A stretch of DNA of 11,301 bases from CAVPLU01 sp050012535 (GCA_050012535.1 JBEKGZ010000046.1:1-11301); one strand, 5' to 3'. Positions 4,856 through 11,301 are shown, counted from the stretch's first letter. The notes: generated by a model from the sequence alone, not told the origin. Numbers and translations: made by a program.

Positions 4856-6544
4856 TCAGAGTTGTTCTTCTCGCAAGCGGTTGACGATTGGCATCCGCCA
4901 TCCTATTCCAAATGCCTTGCGAGTGATCTTTATCGAGGGCGCAGCCTGCCGCCGCTTGTACTCAGCGGATCTTACTCGACTTAGCATCTCCCCCGCGAGA
5001 CTGGGGTCGTAGCCCAAGGCGACGAGTTCCTTGACGGATCGTCGGTTCTCGATTATCTCATCGACCAAAGGCGAAACGACTGAGTAGTCAAACGGGTCGT
5101 ACTGATCCGGCTTGAGTTCCGCTGACGGAATCTTGGTGATGCTACGTTTGGGTATCGCTTCGAATCTCCGCCGCCGGTTATAGAACTCTGCCAGGGCATA
5201 GACTTCGGATTTGCTGACGTCGCCTATGACTGCGAGTCCTCCACTCATATCTCCATAGAGGGTACAATAGCCCAGGGCCAGCTCGGTCTTGTTGCCTGTG
5301 GTTAGGACGAGGTATCCGAACTTGTTTGAGAGAGCCATGAGGATGTTTCCTCTGATTCGTGCCTGTATGTTCTCCTCGGTCGCATCGACGGGACGTTTTT
5401 CGAAGGTGCTTTCGAGCGTCCTCTCGTACACTTTGAAGAGCTCGTCGATTGGGATGGTCAAATAAGTGATCCCAAGATTCCTAGAGAGTGATTCAGCGTC
5501 GTGCTTGCTGTGATCGCTCGAGAATCGAGATGGCATGGAGACCCCTACTATGTTCTCTTGCCCGAGTGCCTCAACAGCTATCGCAGCTGTGAGTGCGGAA
5601 TCGATCCCTCCGCTCAGGCCTATGACTGCTTTTTTGAAGCCTGTCTTTCTGAAGTAATCGCGGACGCCCAAGACGAGAGCCATGAACACTGATTGTTCCT
5701 TGTCGTAGGGCGGTGACTGGATTGTCGGTGCGGTGCCCGACCTGAGTTCAAGATCGACGATGACGAGGTCTTCCTCGAACGCTTTGCCGATTCCGACAAG
5801 TTCTCCTCGACTGTCAACAGCGAGACTTTCGCCGTCGAAGACTAGCTCATCCTGTCCGCCGACCATGTTCACGTAGAAGAATGGGCGCTTCAATGCGGTG
5901 GCTTTCGACTTCAGGAGCTTCTCTCTAACGAGGCGTTTACCCATATAGAATGGAGATGCGTTGATGTTGACGATGATATCCGCGCCCTTTTGCACAAGAT
6001 CACCGATCACGTGACGCTCATATCGGAGCTCTTCGTCCCAAAGATCCTCGCAGATCGAAACTCCCAATCTGACCTGATTCCCAGCAACAGTCACAGTTGT
6101 GGGATCGTTCCGAGCAGCCGGCTTGAAGTATCTCAGCTCGTCGAAAACATCGTAGGTTGGCAGAAGCGTCTTGCGAACCACCTGACCGATCTTTCCGTTG
6201 TGACATACTGCGGCTGCATTGTAGATGTCGGACCGATCATGATCCACGAAACCAAGAATGGAGATCAGTCTCGGCGCTTGTTCGGCAAGTCGTTCTGTGA
6301 GTGATCTGTTCTTTGAGATGAACTCCAATGGTCCAGCGGGCAAGTCGCCGCTCTGGGTTCGAATCTCCTTCGGAGGAAGTAGGTCCAGTGGTGGATAGCC
6401 GGTTATGACCATTTCGGGGAAGGCAAGTAGGTCGAGGCCAAGATCCTCCGCTTTGCTCATGATGGATTTGACGAGCTCCGCGTTGCCGTCCAAGTCGCCA
6501 ACGGTTGGGTTGACCTGCGCCATTCCGACGCGAATGGTCGTCAT
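4856..6544 (-). CDS. nadE: glutamine-dependent NAD+ synthetase
   Basis: Makes NAD+ from nicotinic acid adenine dinucleotide, ATP and glutamine, the last step of NAD synthesis, in the cytosol. The 562-residue chain has two domains. The N-terminal nitrilase-type glutaminase (about 1-270) carries the catalytic triad Glu44 (FPEMVITGYPP), Lys125 (VRKTLLPTYDVF) and Cys165 (GVSICEDLW). The C-terminal synthetase (about 285-562) has the ATP PP-loop SGGIDS at 311-316, then TTGNKTELALGYCTLYGD (415-432) and GDVSKSEVYALAEF. Length and order match the usual two-domain enzyme, with all key residues present. The frame is open further upstream to 6637, but ATG 6544 (MTTIRVGMAQVNPTVGD) is the natural start because the nitrilase fold begins there. 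It is divergent from the SpoIIM-family gene, and TATA-like sequences lie between them. Many archaea have the short ammonia-dependent form instead, so the long form is worth noting. Confidence 0.97.
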   Translation of the reverse strand: MTTIRVGMAQVNPTVGDLDGNAELVKSIMSKAEDLGLDLLAFPEMVITGYPPLDLLPPKEIRTQSGDLPAGPLEFISKNRSLTERLAEQAPRLISILGFVDHDRSDIYNAAAVCHNGKIGQVVRKTLLPTYDVFDELRYFKPAARNDPTTVTVAGNQVRLGVSICEDLWDEELRYERHVIGDLVQKGADIIVNINASPFYMGKRLVREKLLKSKATALKRPFFYVNMVGGQDELVFDGESLAVDSRGELVGIGKAFEEDLVIVDLELRSGTAPTIQSPPYDKEQSVFMALVLGVRDYFRKTGFKKAVIGLSGGIDSALTAAIAVEALGQENIVGVSMPSRFSSDHSKHDAESLSRNLGITYLTIPIDELFKVYERTLESTFEKRPVDATEENIQARIRGNILMALSNKFGYLVLTTGNKTELALGYCTLYGDMSGGLAVIGDVSKSEVYALAEFYNRRRRFEAIPKRSITKIPSAELKPDQYDPFDYSVVSPLVDEIIENRRSVKELVALGYDPSLAGEMLSRVRSAEYKRRQAAPSIKITRKAFGIGWRMPIVNRLREEQL

Positions 6545-6580
6545 CGAATCGAACCAGCGTTCATCAGTCGTAATAGCGGT

Positions 6581-6606
6581 GGCTACTATATGAAACGCGT
6601 ATAAGC
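6581..6606. promoter_or_regulatory. divergent promoter region with two TATA-like boxes
   Basis: Between nadE (start 6544, minus) and the SpoIIM-family gene (plus), the AT-rich stretch holds ACTATATGA (6585-6593) and CGTATAAGC (6598-6606). Read on minus, CATATAG and CTTATAC lie about 40 and 58 bp upstream of the nadE ATG. Read on plus, GTATAAGC lies about 38 bp upstream of TTG 6641. Both are near-symmetric, so each could serve either direction. These are sequence matches only. Confidence 0.4.
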
Positions 6607-6640
6607 AAGCCCAAATTGTGACACGGATTGTGCACAACTC

Positions 6641-7276
6641 TTGAGCATCTTATCTGAATCCATCCAAGCGATGCGAAGAATGAAAGTGCTAGTAGTGCTG
6701 GTTGCTTTGCTTTACATTGGCTCATACCTTGCTGGATGGTACCTAATCAGCGTCAAGTCCCCAATTGCCGTTGAAACGAGCCGAGGGCTGCAAGAGTCTG
6801 TCCTCACACAGCAGCCATTCACTTCGATACTTCAATCTCTTCAGGGAGGAGAGCTGCTCAAAGCGATTCTGGTCACGTTCTTAGTCAACTTGACCACGGG
6901 GGCGTTTCTGACAACAACGTTACCAGGAATCGTGCCATTGATCGGGTCATTAGGTACAATCGCAGTAACGCTGCTCAGGGGTTTTGTGGTCGGAATCACA
7001 TATCCAGAAGTGCTCAGCTCCTCACCTTTTACTTTCGCCCTCGGGCTTGGAACCATGATCCTCGAGCTTGGCGCCTACGTTTTTTCAGGAGCGGCCGGGA
7101 TCAACATCGCCGTGGCCCCGATCCTGCCAAGGAGATATGGGACACAAAGCAGGTGGGTGGCCTTTAAGATGGCATGGAAGGATGCCGCAAAGATCTACCT
7201 GATAGTAGTCATACTCTTGGCACTGGGAGCAGTCTGGGAGATGACAGGCTTGTTCTTGGCATTACGCCCGACTTAG
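6641..7276 (+). CDS. SpoIIM-family (stage II sporulation protein M) membrane protein
   Basis: A 211-residue integral membrane protein with five or so hydrophobic segments (about 16-37, 73-95, 97-121, 126-157, 183-207). The layout is that of the SpoIIM family: a first helix followed by an outer loop (VKSPIAVETSRGL), then FLVNLTTGAFLTTTLPGIVPLIG and the late segment GLGTMILELGAYVFSGAAGI, corresponding to the family's G...E....aaG.. helix. SpoIIM-like proteins are common in archaea that do not sporulate, where their role is unknown, so no sporulation function is implied. The start could be TTG 6641 or ATG 6671 or 6680; the last two leave a basic RRMK just before the first helix. No Shine-Dalgarno is visible. 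It is divergent from nadE. Confidence 0.78.
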   Translation: MSILSESIQAMRRMKVLVVLVALLYIGSYLAGWYLISVKSPIAVETSRGLQESVLTQQPFTSILQSLQGGELLKAILVTFLVNLTTGAFLTTTLPGIVPLIGSLGTIAVTLLRGFVVGITYPEVLSSSPFTFALGLGTMILELGAYVFSGAAGINIAVAPILPRRYGTQSRWVAFKMAWKDAAKIYLIVVILLALGAVWEMTGLFLALRPT

Positions 7277-7292
7277 AGTGAGAGAGTCGACA

Positions 7293-7309
7293 CTAGGGAA
7301 CAGTCCTAG
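7293..7309 (+). terminator. short hairpin downstream of the SpoIIM-family gene
   Basis: CTAGG (7293-7297) and CCTAG (7305-7309) can form a 5-bp stem with a 7-nt loop, 17 nt after the stop codon. It is followed by GAGTTTGCTTCG, which has only a short T run. It is a weak candidate; archaeal termination usually relies on longer T tracts. Confidence 0.2.
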
Positions 7310-7331
7310 GAGTTTGCTTCGTTCCGAGTTT

Positions 7332-7357
7332 GTAAGAGCTTAAGTGGGTCCTCTTAC
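7332..7357. repeat. 7-bp inverted repeat around a TATA-like element
   Basis: GTAAGAG at 7332-7338 is matched by CTCTTAC at 7351-7357 with a 12-nt spacer that begins CTTAAG, a weak TATA-like element about 35 bp upstream of the next gene's start. A regulator bound here would overlap the promoter. Symmetry is observed; operator function is inferred. Confidence 0.35.
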
Positions 7358-7375
7358 CCGTGTCAACCTTGGTGT

Positions 7376-7945
7376 TTGTTGTTGTCTGCCGCTCTTCGTG
7401 AGAAACTAATCGCCCTCGGCACATCAAACCCTCTGTTCACAATTCGCGCAGGCGATGACTGCGACTTGTATTTGGCGCACACGATCGTTGACGCGAAATA
7501 CTACGGCATCGGTTCGAAAGAGGGTGTCAAGAAGCAATACGCTGCCAAGATGTGGCTAGTTGAGCCCGAACGCACTGTGAAGTACAGGGAGATCATACAG
7601 GAACAGGACAAGAGCATTGGGGTCCTGCCTGCACCGAAACTGAGCTTTCAGAAGAGCTTCGTGAAGGGCAAAGTTCTCTTTCAGAAGGAGAAAGGAGTGG
7701 CCTTCGGATTCAAGAAGCCGGCCGACCCCGGCAGCTTCGGCAAGGTGTATGACTACGACTTCGATGTCATGAAGATCCGCGGCCCAGTCAAGGAACTGGT
7801 TGAGTCAAATGGCTGGAAATTCGAACAGATAGTCTTCGACTACCGATCGGCTGCCGGACTGGACCAACGCTTCTGCGGAAAATGCGGCACCGCATTGCCC
7901 GCCGGAGCGGCATTCTGCACAAACTGCGGACAGAAGGTTGCCTAA
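7376..7945 (+). CDS. uncharacterised protein with C-terminal zinc ribbon
   Basis: A 189-residue soluble protein. The first 160 residues are a mixed alpha/beta domain I cannot assign (stretches such as DDCDLYLAHTIVDAKYYGIG and KVYDYDFDVMKIRG). It has several aromatic and charged strands and a repeated Phe-Gln-Lys pattern around 95-110 (LSFQKSFVKGKVLFQKEKG). The tail is a zinc ribbon at about 167-185 (FCGKCGTAL ... FCTNCGQ), similar in style to the ribbons of the genes at 608-2211. The start is TTG at 7376 or 7379; the frame is open further upstream but has no ATG or GTG near. No Shine-Dalgarno is seen. It is alone between the SpoIIM-family gene and the phosphoribosyltransferase-like gene, all in the same direction, but with 95-100 bp gaps on both sides, so probably a separate transcript. 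Confidence 0.75.
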   Translation: MLLSAALREKLIALGTSNPLFTIRAGDDCDLYLAHTIVDAKYYGIGSKEGVKKQYAAKMWLVEPERTVKYREIIQEQDKSIGVLPAPKLSFQKSFVKGKVLFQKEKGVAFGFKKPADPGSFGKVYDYDFDVMKIRGPVKELVESNGWKFEQIVFDYRSAAGLDQRFCGKCGTALPAGAAFCTNCGQKVA

Positions 7946-7965
7946 CGCAAATCCAAGAAGTCAAA

Positions 7966-7992
7966 TAACGGACTCCGTTAGAGCCGCGGCTC
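7966..7992. repeat. two abutting palindromes upstream of the phosphoribosyltransferase-like gene
   Basis: TAACGGA-C-TCCGTTA (7966-7980, 7-bp arms) is followed without a gap by the perfect 12-bp palindrome GAGCCGCGGCTC (7981-7992). They lie about 20-45 bp upstream of a TATA-like box, where an archaeal activator or repressor commonly binds. The core AACGGACTC recurs at 8027-8035, between the TATA box and the start codon. A hairpin terminator for the preceding gene is another reading, but there is no T run. Confidence 0.5.
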
Positions 7993-8011
7993 GATTCATG
8001 TCGCGCAACAG

Positions 8012-8021
8012 TTTCTTAAAC
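8012..8021 (+). promoter_or_regulatory. TATA-like box for a leaderless transcript
   Basis: TTTCTTAAAC is centred about 24-25 bp before the GTG at 8041. With the usual archaeal spacing, transcription would begin at or next to the start codon. No Shine-Dalgarno precedes the GTG, which supports a leaderless message. Confidence 0.5.
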
Positions 8022-8040
8022 TAGCCAACGGACTCTACCG

Positions 8041-9084
8041 GTGAGGCCTATCGAGTTGCCGGCTGAGATCGTCGGAAGAGAATCTGGTTTCGTGTACTTC
8101 AAGGAAGGCGATGAGGTGAGAGTGAATGACGACGCCGTGCTCGCACCTGACACAATCCGCGGTGAGGTTGGGACTGTGAAGAAAGTCAATCGGTTTCTGA
8201 CAGCGCCTGCACAACTCTCCGAGTCTACGATTGCCGTTGACCGTTACCAACAGCTGGTCAAGCAGCCTCGGGAAACTCAGATACTTGGCCTTGCTCTTCA
8301 AGTCTTTTTCCCGAAAATCGGCGACTCGATGCTCGTGGCCTCCAATGAGGTCACGCTTCTGGCCAAGTTCAACGAGACGGTTGCAAAGTTGGAAGAAACG
8401 CTCATTTCCCACCTCAGAGATCCGCAGCAATTTTGTGTGCTCGGCGACGGTGGTCTCGACGTCCCGTTTGTCAACCAGAGTTTTGACGCCTTGTTCTTCG
8501 GCGATATTGTCAGGTACGTACTAAGGCCAAAGCTCAGTAAAGATGCGACGAAGGTTCTCTCGCCGGAAGCGTCAGGACCGCCGCTGGCAGCTGTCTACGC
8601 AAGCATGGCCGGTCTGAGTTTCGTCCGTGCCGTCAAGGTGTATGATAAGGCGCACTCACAGGTGCCAGCGAGTTGGCGGGGGGCTATCGTAGGAGACATG
8701 AAGATCCGGTCTGCAACCAAGGGAACAGAGAACTACTTTGCCATCCCTCAAGGTGCGATAGGCCCTGACGATCGCGTGATCATCTTCGATGATGTGGGTT
8801 TCACAGGAAAGACTCGAAAGGCCGTCGTTCAGCTAGTCGAGAAGACTGGAGCTAGGATCTCATCAATTGTGAATGTCATAGAGAAATTCTACGGGGAGCC
8901 TAGAGACACGGTTGCTAATGCACGAGCAATACTGGGAATTGGCGGGTTTCAGCCGAAAGGCCAAATGGATTGCAGCATCACGATTACCGAGCTCTTTATG
9001 GAGCGGCTCAAATCACCCAAGACGGTCGACGGAGTCAGATACGAGCCCGGAAGATCTCTATCAAGCATCAGCGCATCGCAGTAA
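8041..9084 (+). CDS. phosphoribosyltransferase-like protein with a long N-terminal extension
   Basis: A 347-residue protein. Residues about 170-300 look like a type I phosphoribosyltransferase core: LSPEASGPPLAAVYASMAG (173-191), the VRAVKVYDKAH segment (195-205) resembling the pyrophosphate-side region of adenine or orotate phosphoribosyltransferases, and the PRPP-binding loop VIIFDDVGFTGKT (246-258) followed by the usual helix ending EKTGA. The loop keeps the two Asp and the TG but has GF and K where many enzymes have AT and G. The N-terminal 165 residues, including a small strand-rich start (FVYFKEGDEVRVNDDAVL) and a helical part, are not seen in simple transferases and I cannot assign them. 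The substrate base is unknown; a regulatory PRPP-sensing role is also possible. The start is GTG 8041, probably leaderless. The nitroreductase gene follows 32 bp later and may be cotranscribed. Confidence 0.75.
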   Translation: MRPIELPAEIVGRESGFVYFKEGDEVRVNDDAVLAPDTIRGEVGTVKKVNRFLTAPAQLSESTIAVDRYQQLVKQPRETQILGLALQVFFPKIGDSMLVASNEVTLLAKFNETVAKLEETLISHLRDPQQFCVLGDGGLDVPFVNQSFDALFFGDIVRYVLRPKLSKDATKVLSPEASGPPLAAVYASMAGLSFVRAVKVYDKAHSQVPASWRGAIVGDMKIRSATKGTENYFAIPQGAIGPDDRVIIFDDVGFTGKTRKAVVQLVEKTGARISSIVNVIEKFYGEPRDTVANARAILGIGGFQPKGQMDCSITITELFMERLKSPKTVDGVRYEPGRSLSSISASQ

Positions 9085-9116
9085 CAATAGCCGTCGAAAG
9101 AGACAGTATTCGAAAC

Positions 9117-9731
9117 ATGCTTAGGCGATCCATATCCTTGGCCACACCGCAGTCATCAACAATTGTCGACTTAGCTGCGAGAAGGAGAACGACTCGACTA
9201 TTCGCTAAGACTCCAGTCAAGTTCGAGGATGTTCTGTACTGCATCAAAGCTGCAGGTCAAGCGCCTTCAGGAGCAAACAGGCAGCCATGGAGATTCGTGC
9301 TCGTCGACGATGCTAGAATGAAAGTAGAAATTCGTGCAGCATGCGAAGAACAAGAGAAACGTCACCACGCAAGCGTCGAACCGAACCTGAAACAGTGGTT
9401 CGTATCGAAGAACATCACATGGGGGAAGCCCTTCCTTACAGATGCACCGATACTTCTGGCGGTGTTCTCTAACCAAGAGATGCCCTATGCGTCAGAGAGC
9501 ACTTGGCTGGCAATAGGCTACATCATACTCGCTCTGGAAGAACGATCGCTCTCCACACTTACGTACACTCCGTCGTACCCGGAAAACGTGCGCTCTGTCT
9601 TCAACGCGCCCCAGGAATACAAGCTTGAGACCATATTGCCGATAGGCCACTCGTCAGATTCGAAACCCAAGGAGCTCAGACGCCCGTTCCAATCGTCCGT
9701 CTACAGGAACCTCTGGAATGTGGAGGCGTAG
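9117..9731 (+). CDS. nitroreductase-family FMN oxidoreductase
   Basis: A 204-residue flavoprotein of the nitroreductase family, which uses FMN to move electrons from NAD(P)H or another donor to varied substrates. Visible landmarks are the Arg cluster RRRTTRLF (22-29) for FMN phosphate, then DVLYCIKAAGQAPSGANRQPWRF (38-60) with the PSGxNxQPW signature. WGKPFLTDAPILLAVF (102-117) and STWLAIGYIILALEERSLSTLTYTP (128-152) form the second half of the fold. Length is normal for the family. The frame is open back into the preceding gene (to 8970), but ATG 9117 is the natural start because the family begins with the VxxLAARRRTTR segment soon after. The natural substrate cannot be told. It is followed 3 nt later by an Fe-S protein, so the pair is almost certainly cotranscribed, and the Fe-S protein may be its electron partner. 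Confidence 0.9.
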   Translation: MLRRSISLATPQSSTIVDLAARRRTTRLFAKTPVKFEDVLYCIKAAGQAPSGANRQPWRFVLVDDARMKVEIRAACEEQEKRHHASVEPNLKQWFVSKNITWGKPFLTDAPILLAVFSNQEMPYASESTWLAIGYIILALEERSLSTLTYTPSYPENVRSVFNAPQEYKLETILPIGHSSDSKPKELRRPFQSSVYRNLWNVEA

Positions 9732-9734
9732 CTT

Positions 9735-10436
9735 TTGGATGAACCTCTACTGGTCAAGCTCCTGAAGAGGGGCTTCCCTCACAGGTTTGTGATCGCCAAA
9801 CTCAGTAAGTGGCCAATTCTCGGTGGAGTCATCGACCATATGCTGTTTGAAAACGACGACATGATCTACCTTCCGAGAGATCAAGTCGTCCAGATGAACA
9901 AATCCATCGAGAATCCCGGCGAAATGGTTGTTCCTTCACAGGTCGTGGAGAATTTCATCGAGAAAGCGACCTATCACTGGATAATGGATTGGTGCATCTG
10001 CCGCTCGGCTACAAAGTGCAAAGACTATCCAATCAACTTGGGGTGCCTCTTCCTCGGAGAAGCAACACTGAACATCGACCCGAGGATCGGACACCGCGCA
10101 ACCAAACAAGAAGCACTTGAGCATGTGAAAAAGTGCCGGGAAGCCGGCTTAGTTCACCTGATCGGAAGGAACAAGCTTGACGCAGTTTGGCTTAGAGTCG
10201 AGCCGGGAAACAAGCTTCTGACAATATGCAATTGTTGTCCGTGTTGTTGTCTCTGGCGAGTGTTGCCACATCTTGCCCCCCACATTGGCTCCAAGATCAC
10301 AAAATTGCCCGGCGTCAAGGTGACAGTGACTGATCGATGCGTAGGATGCGGAACCTGTACTCAGGGCATATGCTTCGTCGATGCTATTCGAATAGTCAAC
10401 AATCGTGCAATCAAATCATCAGTGGATGTCTCGTGA
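9735..10436 (+). CDS. Cys-rich 4Fe-4S ferredoxin-type protein
   Basis: A 233-residue protein with 15 cysteines. An N-terminal helical part (1-80) has none. The middle has WCICRSATKCKDYPINLGCLFLG (86-108), then Cys134 and GLVHLIGRNK, then ICNCCPCCCLW (164-174), with six Cys in eight residues. The C-terminal ferredoxin motif is C202-VG-C205-GT-C208-TQGI-C213-FVDAI, with four rather than three residues before the last cysteine. The chain ends soon after this single motif, so the second cluster common in ferredoxin domains is absent. At least one 4Fe-4S cluster is expected, and the ICNCC and CxCR...C...GC groups suggest another metal site. The start is TTG 9735, with GGAGG 8 nt upstream and the nitroreductase stop 3 nt before. 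It is probably cytosolic and coupled to the nitroreductase. The reaction is unknown. Confidence 0.85.
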   Translation: MDEPLLVKLLKRGFPHRFVIAKLSKWPILGGVIDHMLFENDDMIYLPRDQVVQMNKSIENPGEMVVPSQVVENFIEKATYHWIMDWCICRSATKCKDYPINLGCLFLGEATLNIDPRIGHRATKQEALEHVKKCREAGLVHLIGRNKLDAVWLRVEPGNKLLTICNCCPCCCLWRVLPHLAPHIGSKITKLPGVKVTVTDRCVGCGTCTQGICFVDAIRIVNNRAIKSSVDVS

Positions 10437-10468
10437 AAAACTCGCCCCGAGTGTCAAGTCAAGCCGTC

Positions 10469-10717
10469 TTAGGCAACCGTAATGGCTCCTTGGGGGCGTA
10501 CGTCCACGCATTTCATGCAGTGATTACAGAGATCCAACCACACCGCCGTTACTCGCCACGTCTGCGGATCAATCGGATCCTGCGGAATACCAGGAGGCTC
10601 ATGACGCAGGAAGATGGCCGGCTCGCATGCTCGGAGACACTCACCGCAGTCTCGCGGGTCAACTTCGACACCATCTCCGCACTTTGAATAGTCGATTGTG
10701 ATCTTAGTCTTACCCAA
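10469..10717 (-). CDS. ferredoxin-like protein with one degenerate cluster motif
   Basis: An 82-residue protein. The first motif is C13 ... DC24-GE-C27-LRA-C31-EP, with a ten-residue insert between the first and second Cys. The second is LC64-NH-C67-MK-C70-VDV-R74-PQGAI, where the fourth cysteine of the classic CxxCxxCxxxCP is replaced by arginine (codon CGC, one transition from TGC). The first cluster is intact in Cys count; the second could hold a 3Fe-type cluster, use another ligand, or be lost. The start is TTG 10717, with GGGAG 9 nt upstream. It lies 16 nt after the stop of the dicluster ferredoxin gene, so the two form an operon, and it converges on the Cys-rich Fe-S gene with 32 bp between ends. 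An electron-transfer role is inferred from the family. Confidence 0.85.
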   Translation of the reverse strand: MGKTKITIDYSKCGDGVEVDPRDCGECLRACEPAIFLRHEPPGIPQDPIDPQTWRVTAVWLDLCNHCMKCVDVRPQGAITVA

Positions 10718-10733
10718 CGATGACCACTCCCGT

Positions 10734-11162
10734 TTAGTACTGGCCCTTCAGCCCGGGAGCTTCTTCTCTCGGGACAAGCTGCAGAGCGTCAAAGTTGCAT
10801 GCATGGCGGCAGAGGCCGCATCCAAAGCACTTCGTGGAATCCACGAGCACCCGTTTCAGTGATGGACTATACCTTAGTGCGCCAAACTGACACATGGGGA
10901 CACATAGCTTGCATGCTTGGCATTCATCCGCATTCAATCGAATCGCGTACTCCGCTTTGTAGACTGATTTGAGTCCGAAATCTGTTCTAAGTCTGAGACC
11001 TCCGCATTGGGGGGTCTCGCAAGAACATATCGCATTCACGTAAGGAACCGGCTGGAACCAAACCGTCGCCACTTTTCCAGCCCGGTTATGCTGCTCAAGT
11101 CTAGCTATGGCTTCTTCACGATCAAGTCGAAGCTTCGTATTCTTGGGTATGAACCTAGGCAA
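10734..11162 (-). CDS. dicluster 4Fe-4S ferredoxin-type protein
   Basis: A 142-residue protein. The N-terminal part (1-45, PRFIPKNTKLRLDREEAI) is followed by a Cys group ICSCETPQCGGLR (C46, C48, C53). Two complete 4Fe-4S motifs follow: C81-QA-C84-KL-C87-VPM-C91-QFGAL and C112-FG-C115-GL-C118-RHA-C122-NFDAL. The extra CxC....C group before the ferredoxin domain recalls the ICNCC group of the plus-strand Fe-S protein nearby, so the two may be related in design. The start is taken as TTG 11162; the frame is open only nine codons further to a stop and offers no better codon, and the ribosome binding site is weak. It is the first gene of a minus-strand pair with the smaller ferredoxin. It is a likely electron carrier or a subunit of a larger redox enzyme; the partner is not visible. 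Confidence 0.85.
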   Translation of the reverse strand: MPRFIPKNTKLRLDREEAIARLEQHNRAGKVATVWFQPVPYVNAICSCETPQCGGLRLRTDFGLKSVYKAEYAIRLNADECQACKLCVPMCQFGALRYSPSLKRVLVDSTKCFGCGLCRHACNFDALQLVPREEAPGLKGQY

Positions 11163-11301
11163 TTTCTCGATGAGTGGTTGATCCTAGGGTTCTTTTTGTC
11201 CATACTTTTGGTAGTGGATAATCTCATTGGGTTCCTTTCTGTACTTGGGTCCGGGTCGCTCGTCTGGGTAGCCAAGCGTCAGTAGAGACGCGACTCGCAG
11301 A

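Noticed and set aside
6641..7276. Sporulation function for the SpoIIM-family gene
   Set aside because: No other sporulation gene is present, and the family is widespread in organisms that do not sporulate.
11163..11215. Possible upstream extension of the dicluster ferredoxin through a frameshift (minus-strand ATG near 11200, MDKKNP)
   Set aside because: The same-frame sequence meets a stop nine codons upstream, and joining the ATG needs an unsupported indel with no motif to confirm it.
11007..11285. Plus-strand open frame of 92 residues at the window end
   Set aside because: Most of it is antisense to the dicluster ferredoxin, and the rest is a hydrophobic tail with no start signal or family resemblance.

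Overview
The window looks like a stretch of archaeal chromosome of middling GC content. The signs are TATA-like boxes about 25-35 nt upstream of several starts, at least one apparently leaderless gene, a class II tRNA gene with no encoded CCA end, many TTG and GTG starts mixed with clear Shine-Dalgarno sites, and an unusual number of small zinc-ribbon and ferredoxin-type proteins. The gene families fit a TACK-type archaeon (Bathyarchaeia or non-ammonia-oxidising Nitrososphaeria would suit), but that placement is inference. No CRISPR array, transposase, integrase or rRNA is visible.

Region 1-2900 is a run of small Cys-rich and membrane proteins. It starts with a DUF2085-like membrane protein, possibly cut by the window edge, followed by a convergent zinc-ribbon protein with two membrane helices. 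A divergent operon then runs zinc ribbon-DUF4342, four-helix membrane protein, and a double zinc-ribbon protein whose first ribbon is split by a one-base frameshift. A C2HC mini zinc finger and a YkgJ-type metal-chelating protein come next.

Region 2900-4800 holds two uncharacterised small proteins transcribed away from each other (a 7-bp inverted repeat lies between them), an atypical tRNA-Leu(GAG) gene on the minus strand, a partial copy of that tRNA's 5' half about 80 bp upstream of it, and a two-helix membrane protein. A 15-bp inverted repeat brackets the tRNA and the genes on either side of it.

Region 4850-7950 contains glutamine-dependent NAD+ synthetase (nadE, minus strand), a divergent SpoIIM-family membrane protein that probably shares its promoter region, and an uncharacterised protein with a C-terminal zinc ribbon.

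Region 7950-11160 starts with a phosphoribosyltransferase-like protein carrying a large unassigned N-terminal part, apparently expressed from a leaderless promoter with two abutting palindromes upstream. Then come a nitroreductase and, 3 nt later, a very Cys-rich Fe-S protein. Converging on them is a minus-strand pair of ferredoxin-like proteins, one of which has lost a cluster cysteine to arginine. NAD synthesis, PRPP chemistry, a flavin enzyme and three Fe-S proteins sit within 6.5 kb, which suggests redox and nucleotide metabolism, although only the gene pairs with tight spacing can be called operons from sequence.
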